Below, one piece after another: positions 53,841-62,159 of a stretch of DNA of 64,000 nucleotides. Position numbers and translations under genes: made by a program. Source of the stretch: Rhodobacter huangdaonensis (GTDB taxonomy: Bacteria > Pseudomonadota > Alphaproteobacteria > Rhodobacterales > Rhodobacteraceae); contig NZ_SAVA01000010.1 in NCBI RefSeq assembly GCF_004022465.1, forward strand, positions 65,058-129,057. Direction: 5' to 3'. Position 1 is the first letter of the stretch; each line of letters begins with the position of its first letter. The notes below the pieces were generated by a model. It was given only the letters and a program-made list of their open reading frames with translations, had not been told where the DNA came from and ran no database searches.

Positions 53841-53923
53841 GGCCGAGCCATGCCCGAGCGGCGCGCGCGCGTCAACGGGGGCACGGGCGCGGGCCGTGCG
53901 AAATGGTATGGCTGTCATGCAGA

Positions 53924-53943
53924 TATCGCGTTTTGCCGCGATA
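53924..53943. promoter_or_regulatory. Inverted repeat between the ABC-F and ndk genes
   Basis: TATCGCG-TTTTGC-CGCGATA has perfect 7-base arms in the 213-base divergent gap. It is a candidate regulator site or hairpin; no known regulator motif was matched. Confidence 0.35.
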
Positions 53944-54053
53944 CCTGCCCGAAAGACGGGGTTTTCTTCACCGATTCCCCATGCTAGCAGGCGCCAGACC
54001 AAAACCTGACCGGGCGGACAGCCCCCCGGTCCCCTCCCAGAAAGGCTTCTCTC

Positions 54054-54476
54054 ATGGCCATCGAACGCACCCTCAGCATCATCAAGCCCGATGCGACCCG
54101 CCGCAACCTGACCGGCAAGATCAACGCCAAGTTCGAGGAAGCGGGCCTGCGCATCGTCGCGCAGAAGCGCCTCCACCTCTCGCTCGAGCAGGCCGGCAAG
54201 TTCTACGAAGTGCACAAGGACCGTCCGTTCTACGGCGAGCTGTGCGAATTCATGGCCTCTGAGCCGGTCGTCGTGCAGGTGCTCGAGGGCGAAGGCGCGA
54301 TCGCGAAGAACCGTGAAGTGATGGGCGCCACCAACCCGGCGAACGCCGCCGACGGCACCATCCGCAAGGAATTCGCGCTGTCGATGGGCGAGAATTCGGT
54401 GCACGGCTCGGACGCGCCGGAAACCGCCGCGGTCGAGATCTCCTTCTTCTTCTCGGGTCTCGAGATCGTCGGCTGA
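54054..54476 (+). CDS. ndk: Nucleoside diphosphate kinase
   Basis: The product is 140 residues, the usual length. The phosphohistidine is His117 in NSVHGSDA, and IIKPDATRRNLTG near the N-terminus is conserved. It equilibrates NTP pools using ATP. It is divergent from the ABC-F gene. Confidence 0.97.
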   Translation: MAIERTLSIIKPDATRRNLTGKINAKFEEAGLRIVAQKRLHLSLEQAGKFYEVHKDRPFYGELCEFMASEPVVVQVLEGEGAIAKNREVMGATNPANAADGTIRKEFALSMGENSVHGSDAPETAAVEISFFFSGLEIVG

Positions 54477-54499
54477 GGCCGGCCGCGGTTCGCGGCGCC

Positions 54500-54862
54500 T
54501 CAGCGCCGCAGCCCGACGCCAATCTCGTCAAGGGCCGCTTCCAGCCGGAGGCGGCCCTTGTCCTGTCCGGCTCCGTCCTGTCCGGCGCCGGGCCGCCGGG
54601 CCGCGGCCTTGATCGCGTCGAAGCGGAGCCGCAGCGCGTCCTTCTCGGCGCCGCGGCAATCGTTCCAGGGCCGGCCCTGCAGCGCCATGACGAGCGCGTA
54701 ATAGCCGATGAAATGAGGCGGGTTGCCGGCCACGAGCCAGGCCGAATAGGCGGCATCTGGGCCAAGCCCGATCAGCGTCTCGGCATCGGGGATGCCGGCG
54801 CGCGCGAAGCCTTCGGCGGTGGCGGGGCCGATGCCGGCGATGTCGGTGAGGGGGCGGGGCAT
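54500..54862 (-). CDS. TfoX C-terminal-domain protein
   Basis: From the ATG at 54862 the product is 120 residues. It starts with a helix-hairpin-helix-like stretch (LTDIAGIGPATAEGFARAGI), then YYALVMALQGRPW, the pattern of the TfoX C-terminal domain. The N-terminal TfoX domain of competence regulators is missing. Its role is unknown; DNA or protein contacts are plausible. Confidence 0.75.
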   Translation of the reverse strand: MPRPLTDIAGIGPATAEGFARAGIPDAETLIGLGPDAAYSAWLVAGNPPHFIGYYALVMALQGRPWNDCRGAEKDALRLRFDAIKAAARRPGAGQDGAGQDKGRLRLEAALDEIGVGLRR

Positions 54863-54987
54863 GGTGGGCTCTTGCGCAAGATGGCGCAGTCTTGCCGAAG
54901 CGACGCCGGGGCACAAGCCGTCGCGGGCAGGGCCGGGCGTGAGGGGCGGGCGCAGGCACCGGTCCTGCGCGCGCCCGGGTCAGGCGG

Positions 54988-55122
54988 TCAGATCGCCGCC
55001 CAGTCGGTGATCTTCACCGGTGCGCCCTGCTGCACGACCGGGGTCGACTGGGCCTGCTGCTGCGGGGCGGGTTGCGCGGACGGGGCGGGCTGGGCCGCGC
55101 CCGACTGTTGCGTGGTCTGCAT
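54988..55122 (-). CDS. 44-residue Gln/Pro/Ala-rich peptide, unknown
   Basis: A short minus-strand frame of 44 codons preceded by GAGG with a six-base gap; an in-frame ATG 12 bases upstream would add four residues. The middle is rich in Gln, Pro and Ala (QPAPSAQPAPQQQAQ), and the end is VKITDWAAI. Codon third positions are G/C as in the host, and the frame sits alone in a 393-base gap. It has no recognised family. Confidence 0.5.
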   Translation of the reverse strand: MQTTQQSGAAQPAPSAQPAPQQQAQSTPVVQQGAPVKITDWAAI

Positions 55123-55255
55123 CTCATGCCTCATGGAACGCCGTCATGCCTCGACATGAGGCAGTTTGAAAACGGCGAGACGTTGGCGGGAGGTAGGCTG
55201 GCGCGACCATTCGGTCAAGCGAAGTTGCGCGTTCCGCTGCCGGCTCGCGAGGATG

Positions 55256-55759
55256 TTACAGCCCGGCCACAGCCATGTCGGGGCCTGCGTCCTGCGGCCG
55301 GCCGCACAGCGGGATCGTGCGCTCGGAGGGCAGGCTCAGCAGCCGCTCGAGCGCGGCATTGTCGACCACGAGATCGGCGAGCGTGCAGCTGTCGAGCGAG
55401 GCATAGAAGGCTTCGAGCGCCTTGCCGAGGGCCACGCGGAACAGGCAGGCCTCGCTCAGCGGGCAGGTGTTCGTCGCGGCGTCGAAGCATTCGGCGAAGG
55501 GCAGCGTGGCCTCGAAGGTGCGCAGCACCTCGCCGACGCCGATCTCGGCCATCGGCCGCGCCAGCCGCAGCCCGCCCGAGCGGCCACGCTGGGTCTCGAT
55601 GAAGCCGCGCTGCGCGAGGGTGTTGACGACCTGCGCGAGGTGGTTTTCCGAGGCATTGCAGGCGGCGGCGATCTCATGCTTGCGCACGATCCGGCCGGGA
55701 TTGACCGCGCAGCACATCAGCGTGCGCATGGCCAGGTTGGTTCGCGTCGTCAGTCTCAT
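55256..55759 (-). CDS. nsrR: Rrf2-family regulator, NsrR-like (nitric oxide-sensing repressor)
   Basis: The product is 167 residues. An Rrf2 winged helix (residues 1-70, ENHLAQVVNTLAQRGFIETQ) precedes three cysteines at 91, 99 and 105, close to the iron-sulfur ligands of NsrR. The wing sequence GRSGGLRLARP is also typical. Such proteins hold an Fe-S cluster that NO destroys, releasing target genes. No NO-detoxification gene is next to it, so it is a stand-alone regulator, possibly autoregulated. Confidence 0.82.
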   Translation of the reverse strand: MRLTTRTNLAMRTLMCCAVNPGRIVRKHEIAAACNASENHLAQVVNTLAQRGFIETQRGRSGGLRLARPMAEIGVGEVLRTFEATLPFAECFDAATNTCPLSEACLFRVALGKALEAFYASLDSCTLADLVVDNAALERLLSLPSERTIPLCGRPQDAGPDMAVAGL

Positions 55760-55809
55760 GGCAAGGCCCTCTGTTCAGCATCCCATAGGCGAAACCGGGC
55801 CGGCGCGAT

Positions 55810-55823
55810 TTGACCCAGATCAG
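55810..55823 (-). promoter_or_regulatory. FNR/NnrR-like box upstream of nsrR
   Basis: TTGACCCAGATCAG agrees with TTGAT-N4-ATCAA at eight of ten defined positions, centred about 57 bases before the nsrR start. Control of an NO regulator by an FNR/CRP-family protein would be sensible. It is inferred from the motif only. Confidence 0.4.
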
Positions 55824-55848
55824 ATATCCGCGATGCATGATTTTTTCA

Positions 55849-55869
55849 GGGGGGAGGGGGGGGGGGGGG
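55849..55869. repeat. Homopolymer G-tract (G6-A-G14)
   Basis: Six Gs, one A, then fourteen Gs. Such runs are unstable and may vary in length between cells, or may be miscounted in the assembly. It marks the left edge of the compositionally different segment. Confidence 0.85.
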
Positions 55870-56095
55870 CGACGCGACGCCAGGGGCGGGGAGCGGTCGT
55901 TCGCTGCGGATGCCTCCGAAGTCCGCTTAGCAACGAGAGCATATTTGACCCAATGAAATGCTCCTTGGCCTGCAGCACTCACCGAGCAAAGCATTGAGGT
56001 GAAAGGCCGTAGGTGTGCGGGATAGAACCTTCCACGAACACCAAAGTTCGGCTATTAAGTTCCAGGCAGGTAATCGAGAATGAAAGAACGAGCAG

Positions 56096-56561
56096 ATGAC
56101 AAAACGATGGGTAGGAATTGTCGTTAGTGGCGACAAGGTCATTGTGGTTGACGCCGAAGTTCCCGATGCCGGTCAGCTCGTTCTTCAGAATGATGACACT
56201 TGGAAAATGCAAGGTGGTGATCGCGCGGCCGCCTATAACGTGATTGGCCAACAATGCCGCGACTACCTCCGTGCCAATGGTGTTACGAAGGTGTTGATCA
56301 AGGCCAGCGCAGTGTCACTCGGGGGCACCAAAATCGGCCACCTGCGAAGCGCGGAGTTGAGGGGCGTCATCAAAGGCGCAGCGGCGTCGGTTTGCGAGGT
56401 GAAAGAATTCTCGAAGGCCGCGCTTAGCAGGAATTTCGGTGATCGGAAGGTAGACGAATACGCAAAAGACGACGCATTCTGGATGACTCACTTTACCGGC
56501 GAAGAACTTCGTGTAGGCAGTCGAGAGGCCGCGATTATGCTTTTGGCTGAGAGCGGTCGAA

Positions 56562-56569
<8 letters not shown>
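56096..56569 (+). CDS. RNase H/RuvC-fold-like protein of unknown function, paired with a kinase
   Basis: The product is 157 residues. The strand-helix pattern (VGIVVSGDKVIVVDAEV, then DYLRANGVTKVLIKASAVS, ELRGVIKGAAASV and KVDEYAKDDAFW) looks like an RNase H-type fold of the DUF3010/RuvC kind. The expected acidic residue after the central strand is replaced (KASA), so nuclease activity is doubtful. It overlaps the Ser/Thr kinase gene by eight bases, so the two are co-expressed. Third codon positions are less G/C-biased than in the core genes. Function is unknown; it may be the kinase's substrate, sensor or effector. Confidence 0.7.
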
Positions 56570-57589
<1,020 letters not shown>

Positions 57590-57593
<4 letters not shown>

Positions 57594-57793
57594 ACTGCGC
57601 GGCGCTTCGGCGGCAAAACGTAAGGCCCCATATCAGGAGTCCTGACTGGCGGTTTCGCACCAAGGGCTTTGATGGCGAGTTCGCGTCGGTCGCCGCTGCA
57701 GGCGCTGCAAAAGCTCTTAGAGGCGACGACACCCTCTTGTGGATGCCACACACGTCCGCAGAACCTGCACTTTGGTAAGCGCAAAGCCTTCAT
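57590..57793 (-). CDS. Zinc-ribbon-like miniprotein
   Basis: A 67-residue minus-strand frame. It has two Cys-x2-Cys pairs (CRFCGRVWHP and FCSACSGDRRELAIKALG) spaced as in zinc ribbons. It converges with the kinase gene, overlapping its stop by four bases. The ribosome site is weak. The paired cysteines make it unlikely to be a random frame, but expression is unproven. Confidence 0.55.
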
Positions 57794-58025
57794 GGTCGCA
57801 CCCGTTGGATCGTTGCTTCTCCCTTATGGGGAAGAACATACACAGAACAGTCGCAGGTGGCAAATTTTAAATGGGTTCGGTTGGTGGCTAACGGCTGTTC
57901 TATCTTTCCAAGCGGCCTTTCGCGAAAGATGGCGCCAAGGTCCGCTCCGGGCCGTCCAGGTTGATCTGCCGACCCCGTTCAACAGGACTAGACGCTGCGC
58001 CACCGCATGACTGCCGCCGGTTGCT

Positions 58026-58331
58026 TTAGCTCATGGTTCCAACGATCACGGTCAGACTAGCGGCGCAGACCAGCGTTGCGGTGGCGATCAAGCACTTTAC
58101 GGAGAGGTTGAGGTCGAGGGCAAATACATGCCAGATGACGGCTGCGGCCACGAGTCCTGACAGCACCAAACTCCACCCCACATTCGCATTAACAGCATAC
58201 CATGCCGCCTCATTGCTCAAGGTTCTACCAGTGCGGAAACCTGTCGTTGCGTTGGGTGGAACCATCTGAAAGGCCAGCACCAGCCCGATTGCACAAAAGA
58301 TGAGCGGGGGAAGCAGAATCAGGTATTTCAT
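58026..58331 (-). CDS. SdpI-like small membrane protein
   Basis: From the ATG at 58331, preceded by GGAG, the product is 101 residues with three hydrophobic segments. QMVPPNATTGFRTGRTLSNE followed by W and NANVGW matches the SdpI signature (P-N-x-x-x-G-x-R-T, then W and N). SdpI confers immunity to a toxin in Bacillus; free-standing homologues are common and mostly uncharacterised. No toxin gene is adjacent. Confidence 0.75.
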   Translation of the reverse strand: MKYLILLPPLIFCAIGLVLAFQMVPPNATTGFRTGRTLSNEAAWYAVNANVGWSLVLSGLVAAAVIWHVFALDLNLSVKCLIATATLVCAASLTVIVGTMS

Positions 58332-58358
58332 TGGGCTCTCCAAGGCGATCAGTGTCCG

Positions 58359-58543
58359 GTTTGTCCCGCATCAGCAACATTCGCCCCGGATTTCGCTGCA
58401 TAATGCCACGGCCGACCGCTTCGGGGAAGCTGCGCCGCGGCGACGACGCATGCTCGAGCGGCGGCAAAGGGCCGAACAGGTCGACGCGGCCGGGCAGGCC
58501 TCAAGAAAGGCTTGCCGCGCCGCCGCATGGCCGATTCAAACTC
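58359..58543 (+). repeat. Intergenic repeat R2, full-length copy
   Basis: It starts GTTTGTCCCGCATCAG and ends near ATGGCCGATTCAAACTC. Its left 117 bases are repeated with few changes at 62944-63060, and its right part at 62011-62096. It separates the SdpI-like and GNAT genes. Confidence 0.75.
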
Positions 58544-59092
58544 TCATCGGACTTTGGAATAGAGGAAGCAATCGCGAGGAACATCCGAGATATTGGGATG
58601 CCTGAAGTAGCGCCGCATTACACCCTCTCGCTCCATGCCCGCTTTCTCCAAAACGCGAGCAGAGGCCGGATTTTCCACGTCACAGAAGGCTTCGGCCCTG
58701 AAGACTTGAGAATGCGACAACGCATGAGCCACAAGCCGATGCATCACCTCCGATGCGCAGCCTTTGCCCCAAGCCGATCGCCGGAGGACATACCCGTAGC
58801 TGACCTTATGCCCGTTCAGCTGAGGATGAAACATCCCGACAAGTTCAGCAGGTTGTCGGCGATCAAACGCGACCAAGGGGAAACCATTTCCCGCCTCCCA
58901 TTCCGCGGACACGATCTGTAAGAATTCGTTCGTGTCCGTAACGCTGTGATGGGGCATCCAGCCTAGAAACCGGGTGACCTCAGGATCGGCCGCATAGGCG
59001 GCAAATATAGCCTGCGCGTCCTCGATCTTCGCTCGGCGAAGACTGTAGCGATCGGTCTCAAGGCTTTCGGGCAGGCGATACATTTGGATCAT
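58544..59092 (-). CDS. GNAT-family N-acetyltransferase (RimJ/RimL type)
   Basis: The product is 182 residues; an inner ATG three codons on is an alternative start. LETDRYSLRRAKIEDAQAIF near the start, GYVLRRSAWGKGCASEVMHR as the acetyl-CoA loop and VENPASARVLEKAGMEREGV at the end are typical of the RimJ-like branch. It acetylates an amine of a protein N-terminus or small molecule; the target is unknown. Confidence 0.88.
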   Translation of the reverse strand: MIQMYRLPESLETDRYSLRRAKIEDAQAIFAAYAADPEVTRFLGWMPHHSVTDTNEFLQIVSAEWEAGNGFPLVAFDRRQPAELVGMFHPQLNGHKVSYGYVLRRSAWGKGCASEVMHRLVAHALSHSQVFRAEAFCDVENPASARVLEKAGMEREGVMRRYFRHPNISDVPRDCFLYSKVR

Positions 59093-59116
59093 CCCACAAC
59101 GATAGCGATGCAGCGC

Positions 59117-59147
59117 GCCGCGACAAGCCTGTATGGCCGCTTCGAGC
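59117..59147 (+). repeat. Intergenic repeat R2, right-end fragment
   Basis: GCCGCGACAAGCC then TGTATGGCCGCTTCGAGC. It matches the right end of the R2 copy at 62011-62096 and lies in the gap between the GNAT gene and the cysteine-rich protein gene. Confidence 0.45.
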
Positions 59148-59234
59148 TCATGTTACCGAATTTCTGTGGTGCAGTAGACGAAGGTGGCGTGGTATAGTTA
59201 GCCGAAAACCGGAATTGAACTCGGCTGGAGCCGC

Positions 59235-59663
59235 ATGAACCGTATCCCACAGCTACCAGCGGCACATCCGCAGAACCATCTTGAAGCGCTGGCCAAATAC
59301 TGCGCCACAATGTGTGAAATCGAGTGCTGTGGATTGGATGCCTGCGACTTTTCTCCAGTACACATCGCCTCATATTGTTTGAGCCGAGATGTTCGCTACC
59401 CATCACGTGTTGCGATGGAAATCATTGAACAAGCCAAGACATTGAAAAAAAATTATGGATCAAATGGCGCGAGTGCGCGCGGCATTACAATCGACGAAAT
59501 CAACGAGCGCATGACGGGTCGGAGAGTTGATATTTTGGCTGAAATACTAGTGCGACAAGCGGCGTTAGCGAAAGCTATTCTCGACACTGATCAGGCGGAT
59601 GAGCGCGATCCGGTTTTCGTTTGGCAAAATGGCCGGGGTTCCAACGCTCTGAACGAAGATTAG
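59235..59663 (+). CDS. Small cysteine-rich protein, DUF6331-like
   Basis: The product is 142 residues. The N-terminal YCATMCEIECCGLDACDFSP has a cysteine cluster followed by a mixed helical body. The CCGLDA-F-P pattern resembles DUF6331 proteins, for which no function is known. A metal site is possible. It is a single-gene unit. Confidence 0.6.
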   Translation: MNRIPQLPAAHPQNHLEALAKYCATMCEIECCGLDACDFSPVHIASYCLSRDVRYPSRVAMEIIEQAKTLKKNYGSNGASARGITIDEINERMTGRRVDILAEILVRQAALAKAILDTDQADERDPVFVWQNGRGSNALNED

Positions 59664-59852
59664 CTGTCTGGAAGTGTGACGTGAACGTCTGCAAAGTCCG
59701 CACTGCCGACCTTGGGCCGCCAAGCCATGCTGCACGATGCCATGTATGACCGGTTCTGGGCAGCTGCATGGCAGTGACGGGCTGCCCCATGAGCGGCGGC
59801 TCAGGGCCGGGCGCGCGGATTGGGCCGCCGCCTTCGCAACGGGACGACTATG

Positions 59853-59880
59853 TGGGAGGGCGTGATGCTCCGCCCTCCCA
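59853..59880 (-). terminator. Hairpin after prfH
   Basis: TGGGAGGGCG pairs with CGCCCTCCCA around eight bases, 11 bases after the prfH stop on the minus strand. No T-run follows; it is a probable 3' end structure. Confidence 0.5.
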
Positions 59881-59891
59881 GATGGTCCATG

Positions 59892-60527
59892 CTACCTGAC
59901 TTCCCGAAATCCCTCCCCCTCAAAGACCTTGCGCGGTTCGCCACGCTGGATCTGGCTGTGCAGGTCATGCACCGCTGCCTTTTGCGAGGCCACAACCTCT
60001 GCCCGGTCGGCGGAGATCAGCACCGACAGCCGGTCAAGCGCCACGCGGCGGTTCATGTGCTGTGAGCGGTTGTCCCTGACCACCACCGACCAAGCCCGCC
60101 CCTCCGGATCAACCCATCGGGCGCGGATGGCACTTGAGGTCTTGTTCTGGTGCTGCCCCCCGGGACCGCCGGCGCGGATGGCCTGCATCTCCACTGTCTC
60201 CGGATCGATCCGGATCGCGACGGGCGCCGGAGCGAGGCGGAAGATCTGGGCGAACCAGTTCTTCCTCGGGTGCTTTGGCCGCAGGCTGCTGGGGCAGCGC
60301 CAAAGAATGCTGCCTTCCCAGTCCCGCGCCATTTCCGCAGCTCCTGTGCCTGACAGCACGATCACAGCTGAGGCGGGGCCATGGAGTGCGGCGCGCTCGG
60401 CCACGTCCAGATCAAGGCCCAGCAACTCGGCCTTTTCGGCGAGCCGGATCAGGAGATGTGCCACGGCCTGGCGGCATTCGCCGGGGCCGTTGCCGCTGGA
60501 AAGCAAAAGGGTTTCCCGCTCGGTCAT
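59892..60527 (-). CDS. prfH: Peptide chain release factor H
   Basis: The product is 211 residues. It contains the release-factor GGQ loop (RAGGPGGQHQNKTSS, GGQ at 123-125) but lacks the stop-codon recognition domain of RF1/RF2. PrfH releases peptides from ribosomes whose 16S decoding centre has been cut by ribotoxins; the adjacent RtcB then reseals the RNA. It overlaps rtcB by four bases (ATGA), so the two are co-translated. Confidence 0.93.
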   Translation of the reverse strand: MTERETLLLSSGNGPGECRQAVAHLLIRLAEKAELLGLDLDVAERAALHGPASAVIVLSGTGAAEMARDWEGSILWRCPSSLRPKHPRKNWFAQIFRLAPAPVAIRIDPETVEMQAIRAGGPGGQHQNKTSSAIRARWVDPEGRAWSVVVRDNRSQHMNRRVALDRLSVLISADRAEVVASQKAAVHDLHSQIQRGEPRKVFEGEGFREVR

Positions 60528-61669
60528 TCTGTATCTCCCCCAGCGGCCTTGCCCGCCGTCTTGAAGGTAATCAGCGGCACCAGCCGCGCGATGGGCTGGG
60601 CCAAACCGAAATCGACCAGATCACGCAAAACCGATTCCGGGTTCTTGTAGGCGGGACCAGCCTCTTCCATCAGCAGATCCCGGTCCCCGCAGACCACACG
60701 ACCGCCAAAGCGGTTGCGGGTCAGCGCCGCCAGTTCGGATTTCACCTTGCGCACGCGCCCGTGCATCGAGGCGCGGTCATAGCGGCGCCCCGCCCCATGC
60801 GACACCGAGCCGAGCGCCTTGGGCACAAGGTCCGGCACCGATATGAGATAGCTCGGGGCATCACGTGATCCGGCCAAAGGAACCAACCCGCGATCAGCCC
60901 CGGCGGCACCCTTGCGGTGCAGCCACAACCCGTCCTGCGCCACGACCTGATTGTGAACGGTGTCGCAGATCAGGCTGGCCTCGCAGGACAGTGCCTCGGC
61001 TGCGAGAGCCGCAATCAGTGCGCGGTTCAGTCGCGCCCAGACCAACGCGGCATCGTGCAAGGCCAGGTAGCGACTGGCCGCCGCGCCGTCCGGGGCGTAG
61101 CCTTGCTTCCAGCTGTCATCCAGCCCTTCGAAGATCTGTGCCCCCCGCCCGCGAGAACCGGAATGGACCAGCAGGCACAGATCGCCCGGCCGCAGCGAGG
61201 TTGCGTCCGGGCTACTAACCTCTTCGACGGCCTGCACCTCGCAAAAGTGGTTGCCACCGCCGATGCTGCCCAGACCATCGGCGGCGATCAGTCCTTCGAT
61301 GCCTGCGTCAGCCAGTGCGCTGGCGGCATCCGCAGGATCGGCACCATCGTCCAGCACCGCCAGCCGTCGGACCGCTTTGTCGATCTTCAGCCGATGACGC
61401 GGCAGATTCAGTCGCCAAAGCCCCATGCCGCAGCCGATGTCCGGCCCCACCAGTTGCGGCCAGATCCGGTCGGCCAGGAAGGCGGCGCCGACCGGGCCGA
61501 AGCGGCCGGGATGCAGATCGGGGAAGCCTGCGACGGCCACCATGCCGGGCCAGGCGGCCACCTGCGCAAGCTGATCCTCGGCACGGCCTTCGACCCAGGC
61601 TTGCGATGAATAGAAACGAGAGATACAGGCGCGCACGGCGCTCTGCTCTCCCCAAATGGGATTGCCCAT
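60524..61669 (-). CDS. rtcB: RNA-splicing ligase RtcB, PrfH-associated type
   Basis: From the ATG at 61669 the product is 381 residues; a GTG nine codons upstream was rejected. The metal-site Cys80 is in GPDIGCGMG, GGGNHF is at 137-142 and the guanylylated His291 is in SVSHGAGRRYDRA. It joins RNA 2',3'-cyclic phosphate or 3'-phosphate ends to 5'-OH using GTP. Being shorter than housekeeping RtcB and paired with prfH marks it as the ribosome-repair branch. A short SD-led leader frame lies 82 bases upstream. Confidence 0.93.
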   Translation of the reverse strand: MGNPIWGEQSAVRACISRFYSSQAWVEGRAEDQLAQVAAWPGMVAVAGFPDLHPGRFGPVGAAFLADRIWPQLVGPDIGCGMGLWRLNLPRHRLKIDKAVRRLAVLDDGADPADAASALADAGIEGLIAADGLGSIGGGNHFCEVQAVEEVSSPDATSLRPGDLCLLVHSGSRGRGAQIFEGLDDSWKQGYAPDGAAASRYLALHDAALVWARLNRALIAALAAEALSCEASLICDTVHNQVVAQDGLWLHRKGAAGADRGLVPLAGSRDAPSYLISVPDLVPKALGSVSHGAGRRYDRASMHGRVRKVKSELAALTRNRFGGRVVCGDRDLLMEEAGPAYKNPESVLRDLVDFGLAQPIARLVPLITFKTAGKAAGGDTE

Positions 61670-61751
61670 CGCGTTCGTCTTTCCATAACAGAACACGCGA
61701 CCAAAATGGCCGCAGATGGATCGACGGGTGAAAGGAAAGCCCCGAGGGCTG

Positions 61752-61802
61752 TCAGACCCGCGTCAGATCCGAAGGACGGGTTGTGATGATGAATGCTGTC
61801 AT
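61752..61802 (-). CDS. Candidate 16-residue leader peptide upstream of rtcB-prfH
   Basis: ATG is followed by 15 sense codons and TGA, encoding MTAFIITTRPSDLTRV. AAGGAGGG lies six bases before the ATG, the best ribosome site in this accessory segment. The frame ends 82 bases before rtcB. It could be a regulatory leader whose translation reports ribosome health, or the remnant of a lost gene. No attenuator was worked out by eye. Confidence 0.45.
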   Translation of the reverse strand: MTAFIITTRPSDLTRV

Positions 61803-61848
61803 GTCATGCCCTCCTTGGCTGCGGGTGTGGTTCGTTTCAGACAGATAT

Positions 61849-61872
61849 ACTTTCGCGCTGTTCTGCGAAAGT
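61849..61872 (-). promoter_or_regulatory. Palindrome in the rtcB-prfH promoter region
   Basis: ACTTTCGC-GCTGTTCT-GCGAAAGT has perfect 8-base arms. On the minus strand a TATATC (-10-like) starts at its downstream edge, so a bound protein would block or activate transcription of the leader and rtcB. No sigma-54 promoter of the E. coli rtcBA kind was seen. Confidence 0.45.
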
Positions 61873-62010
61873 GGGGGCCAAGAACACGCCATCACCTGAT
61901 GCACAGCGGCTACACAGCTGCCTGATACGGCTTTCGGAATCAACGGATGCGCGTTCTTACCTGAATGGCAGCTTTGCGAAATGTTGCTATGCAGCATTCG
62001 CGGCGACTGA

Positions 62011-62096
62011 CCGGCGGCAATGGGCCGGGGGCGTCGATTCGGCGGCGCGGGCCTTAAGAAAGTCATGCCGCGACGCCACATGGCCGCTTCGAGCCG
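62011..62096 (+). repeat. Intergenic repeat R2, right part
   Basis: CCGGCGGCAATGGGCC to GCCACATGGCCGCTTCGAG. It aligns with the right part of the R2 copy at 58359-58543, including a shared AAGAAAG and TGCCGCG. It lies just before the hydrolase gene. Confidence 0.6.
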
Positions 62097-62159
62097 ATGC
62101 ACGACGTTGCCCCACCTGGATACGGTCGCTATACACGAGCGGAACGAAAGGTGAATATT

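Larger units (their letters stand above)
55760..56095. other. 336-base gap: nsrR upstream region and start of the accessory segment
   Basis: It contains an FNR-like box (55810-55823), an ATGCAT motif (55833-55838) reminiscent of NsrR half-sites, a broken G-tract (55849-55869), and then about 220 bases of ordinary-looking DNA leading to the next gene. No gene was identified. Short minus-strand frames here lack ribosome sites. Confidence 0.6.
61803..62159. other. 357-base gap between the rtcB leader and the hydrolase gene
   Basis: It holds the leader-peptide ribosome site, a -10-like element, a 24-base palindrome (61849-61872) and the R2 fragment at 62011-62096. No further gene was found; the long minus-strand frame crossing it has no ribosome site or family features. 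Confidence 0.6.

Noticed and set aside
57669..58010. 113-residue plus-strand frame between the kinase and SdpI-like genes
   Set aside because: It overlaps the more convincing zinc-ribbon frame, has no ribosome site and no recognisable motif.
61858..61873. Possible alphaproteobacterial LexA box (GTTC-N7-GTTC) upstream of rtcB
   Set aside because: Only the first GTTC is present; the second half differs at two of four positions.
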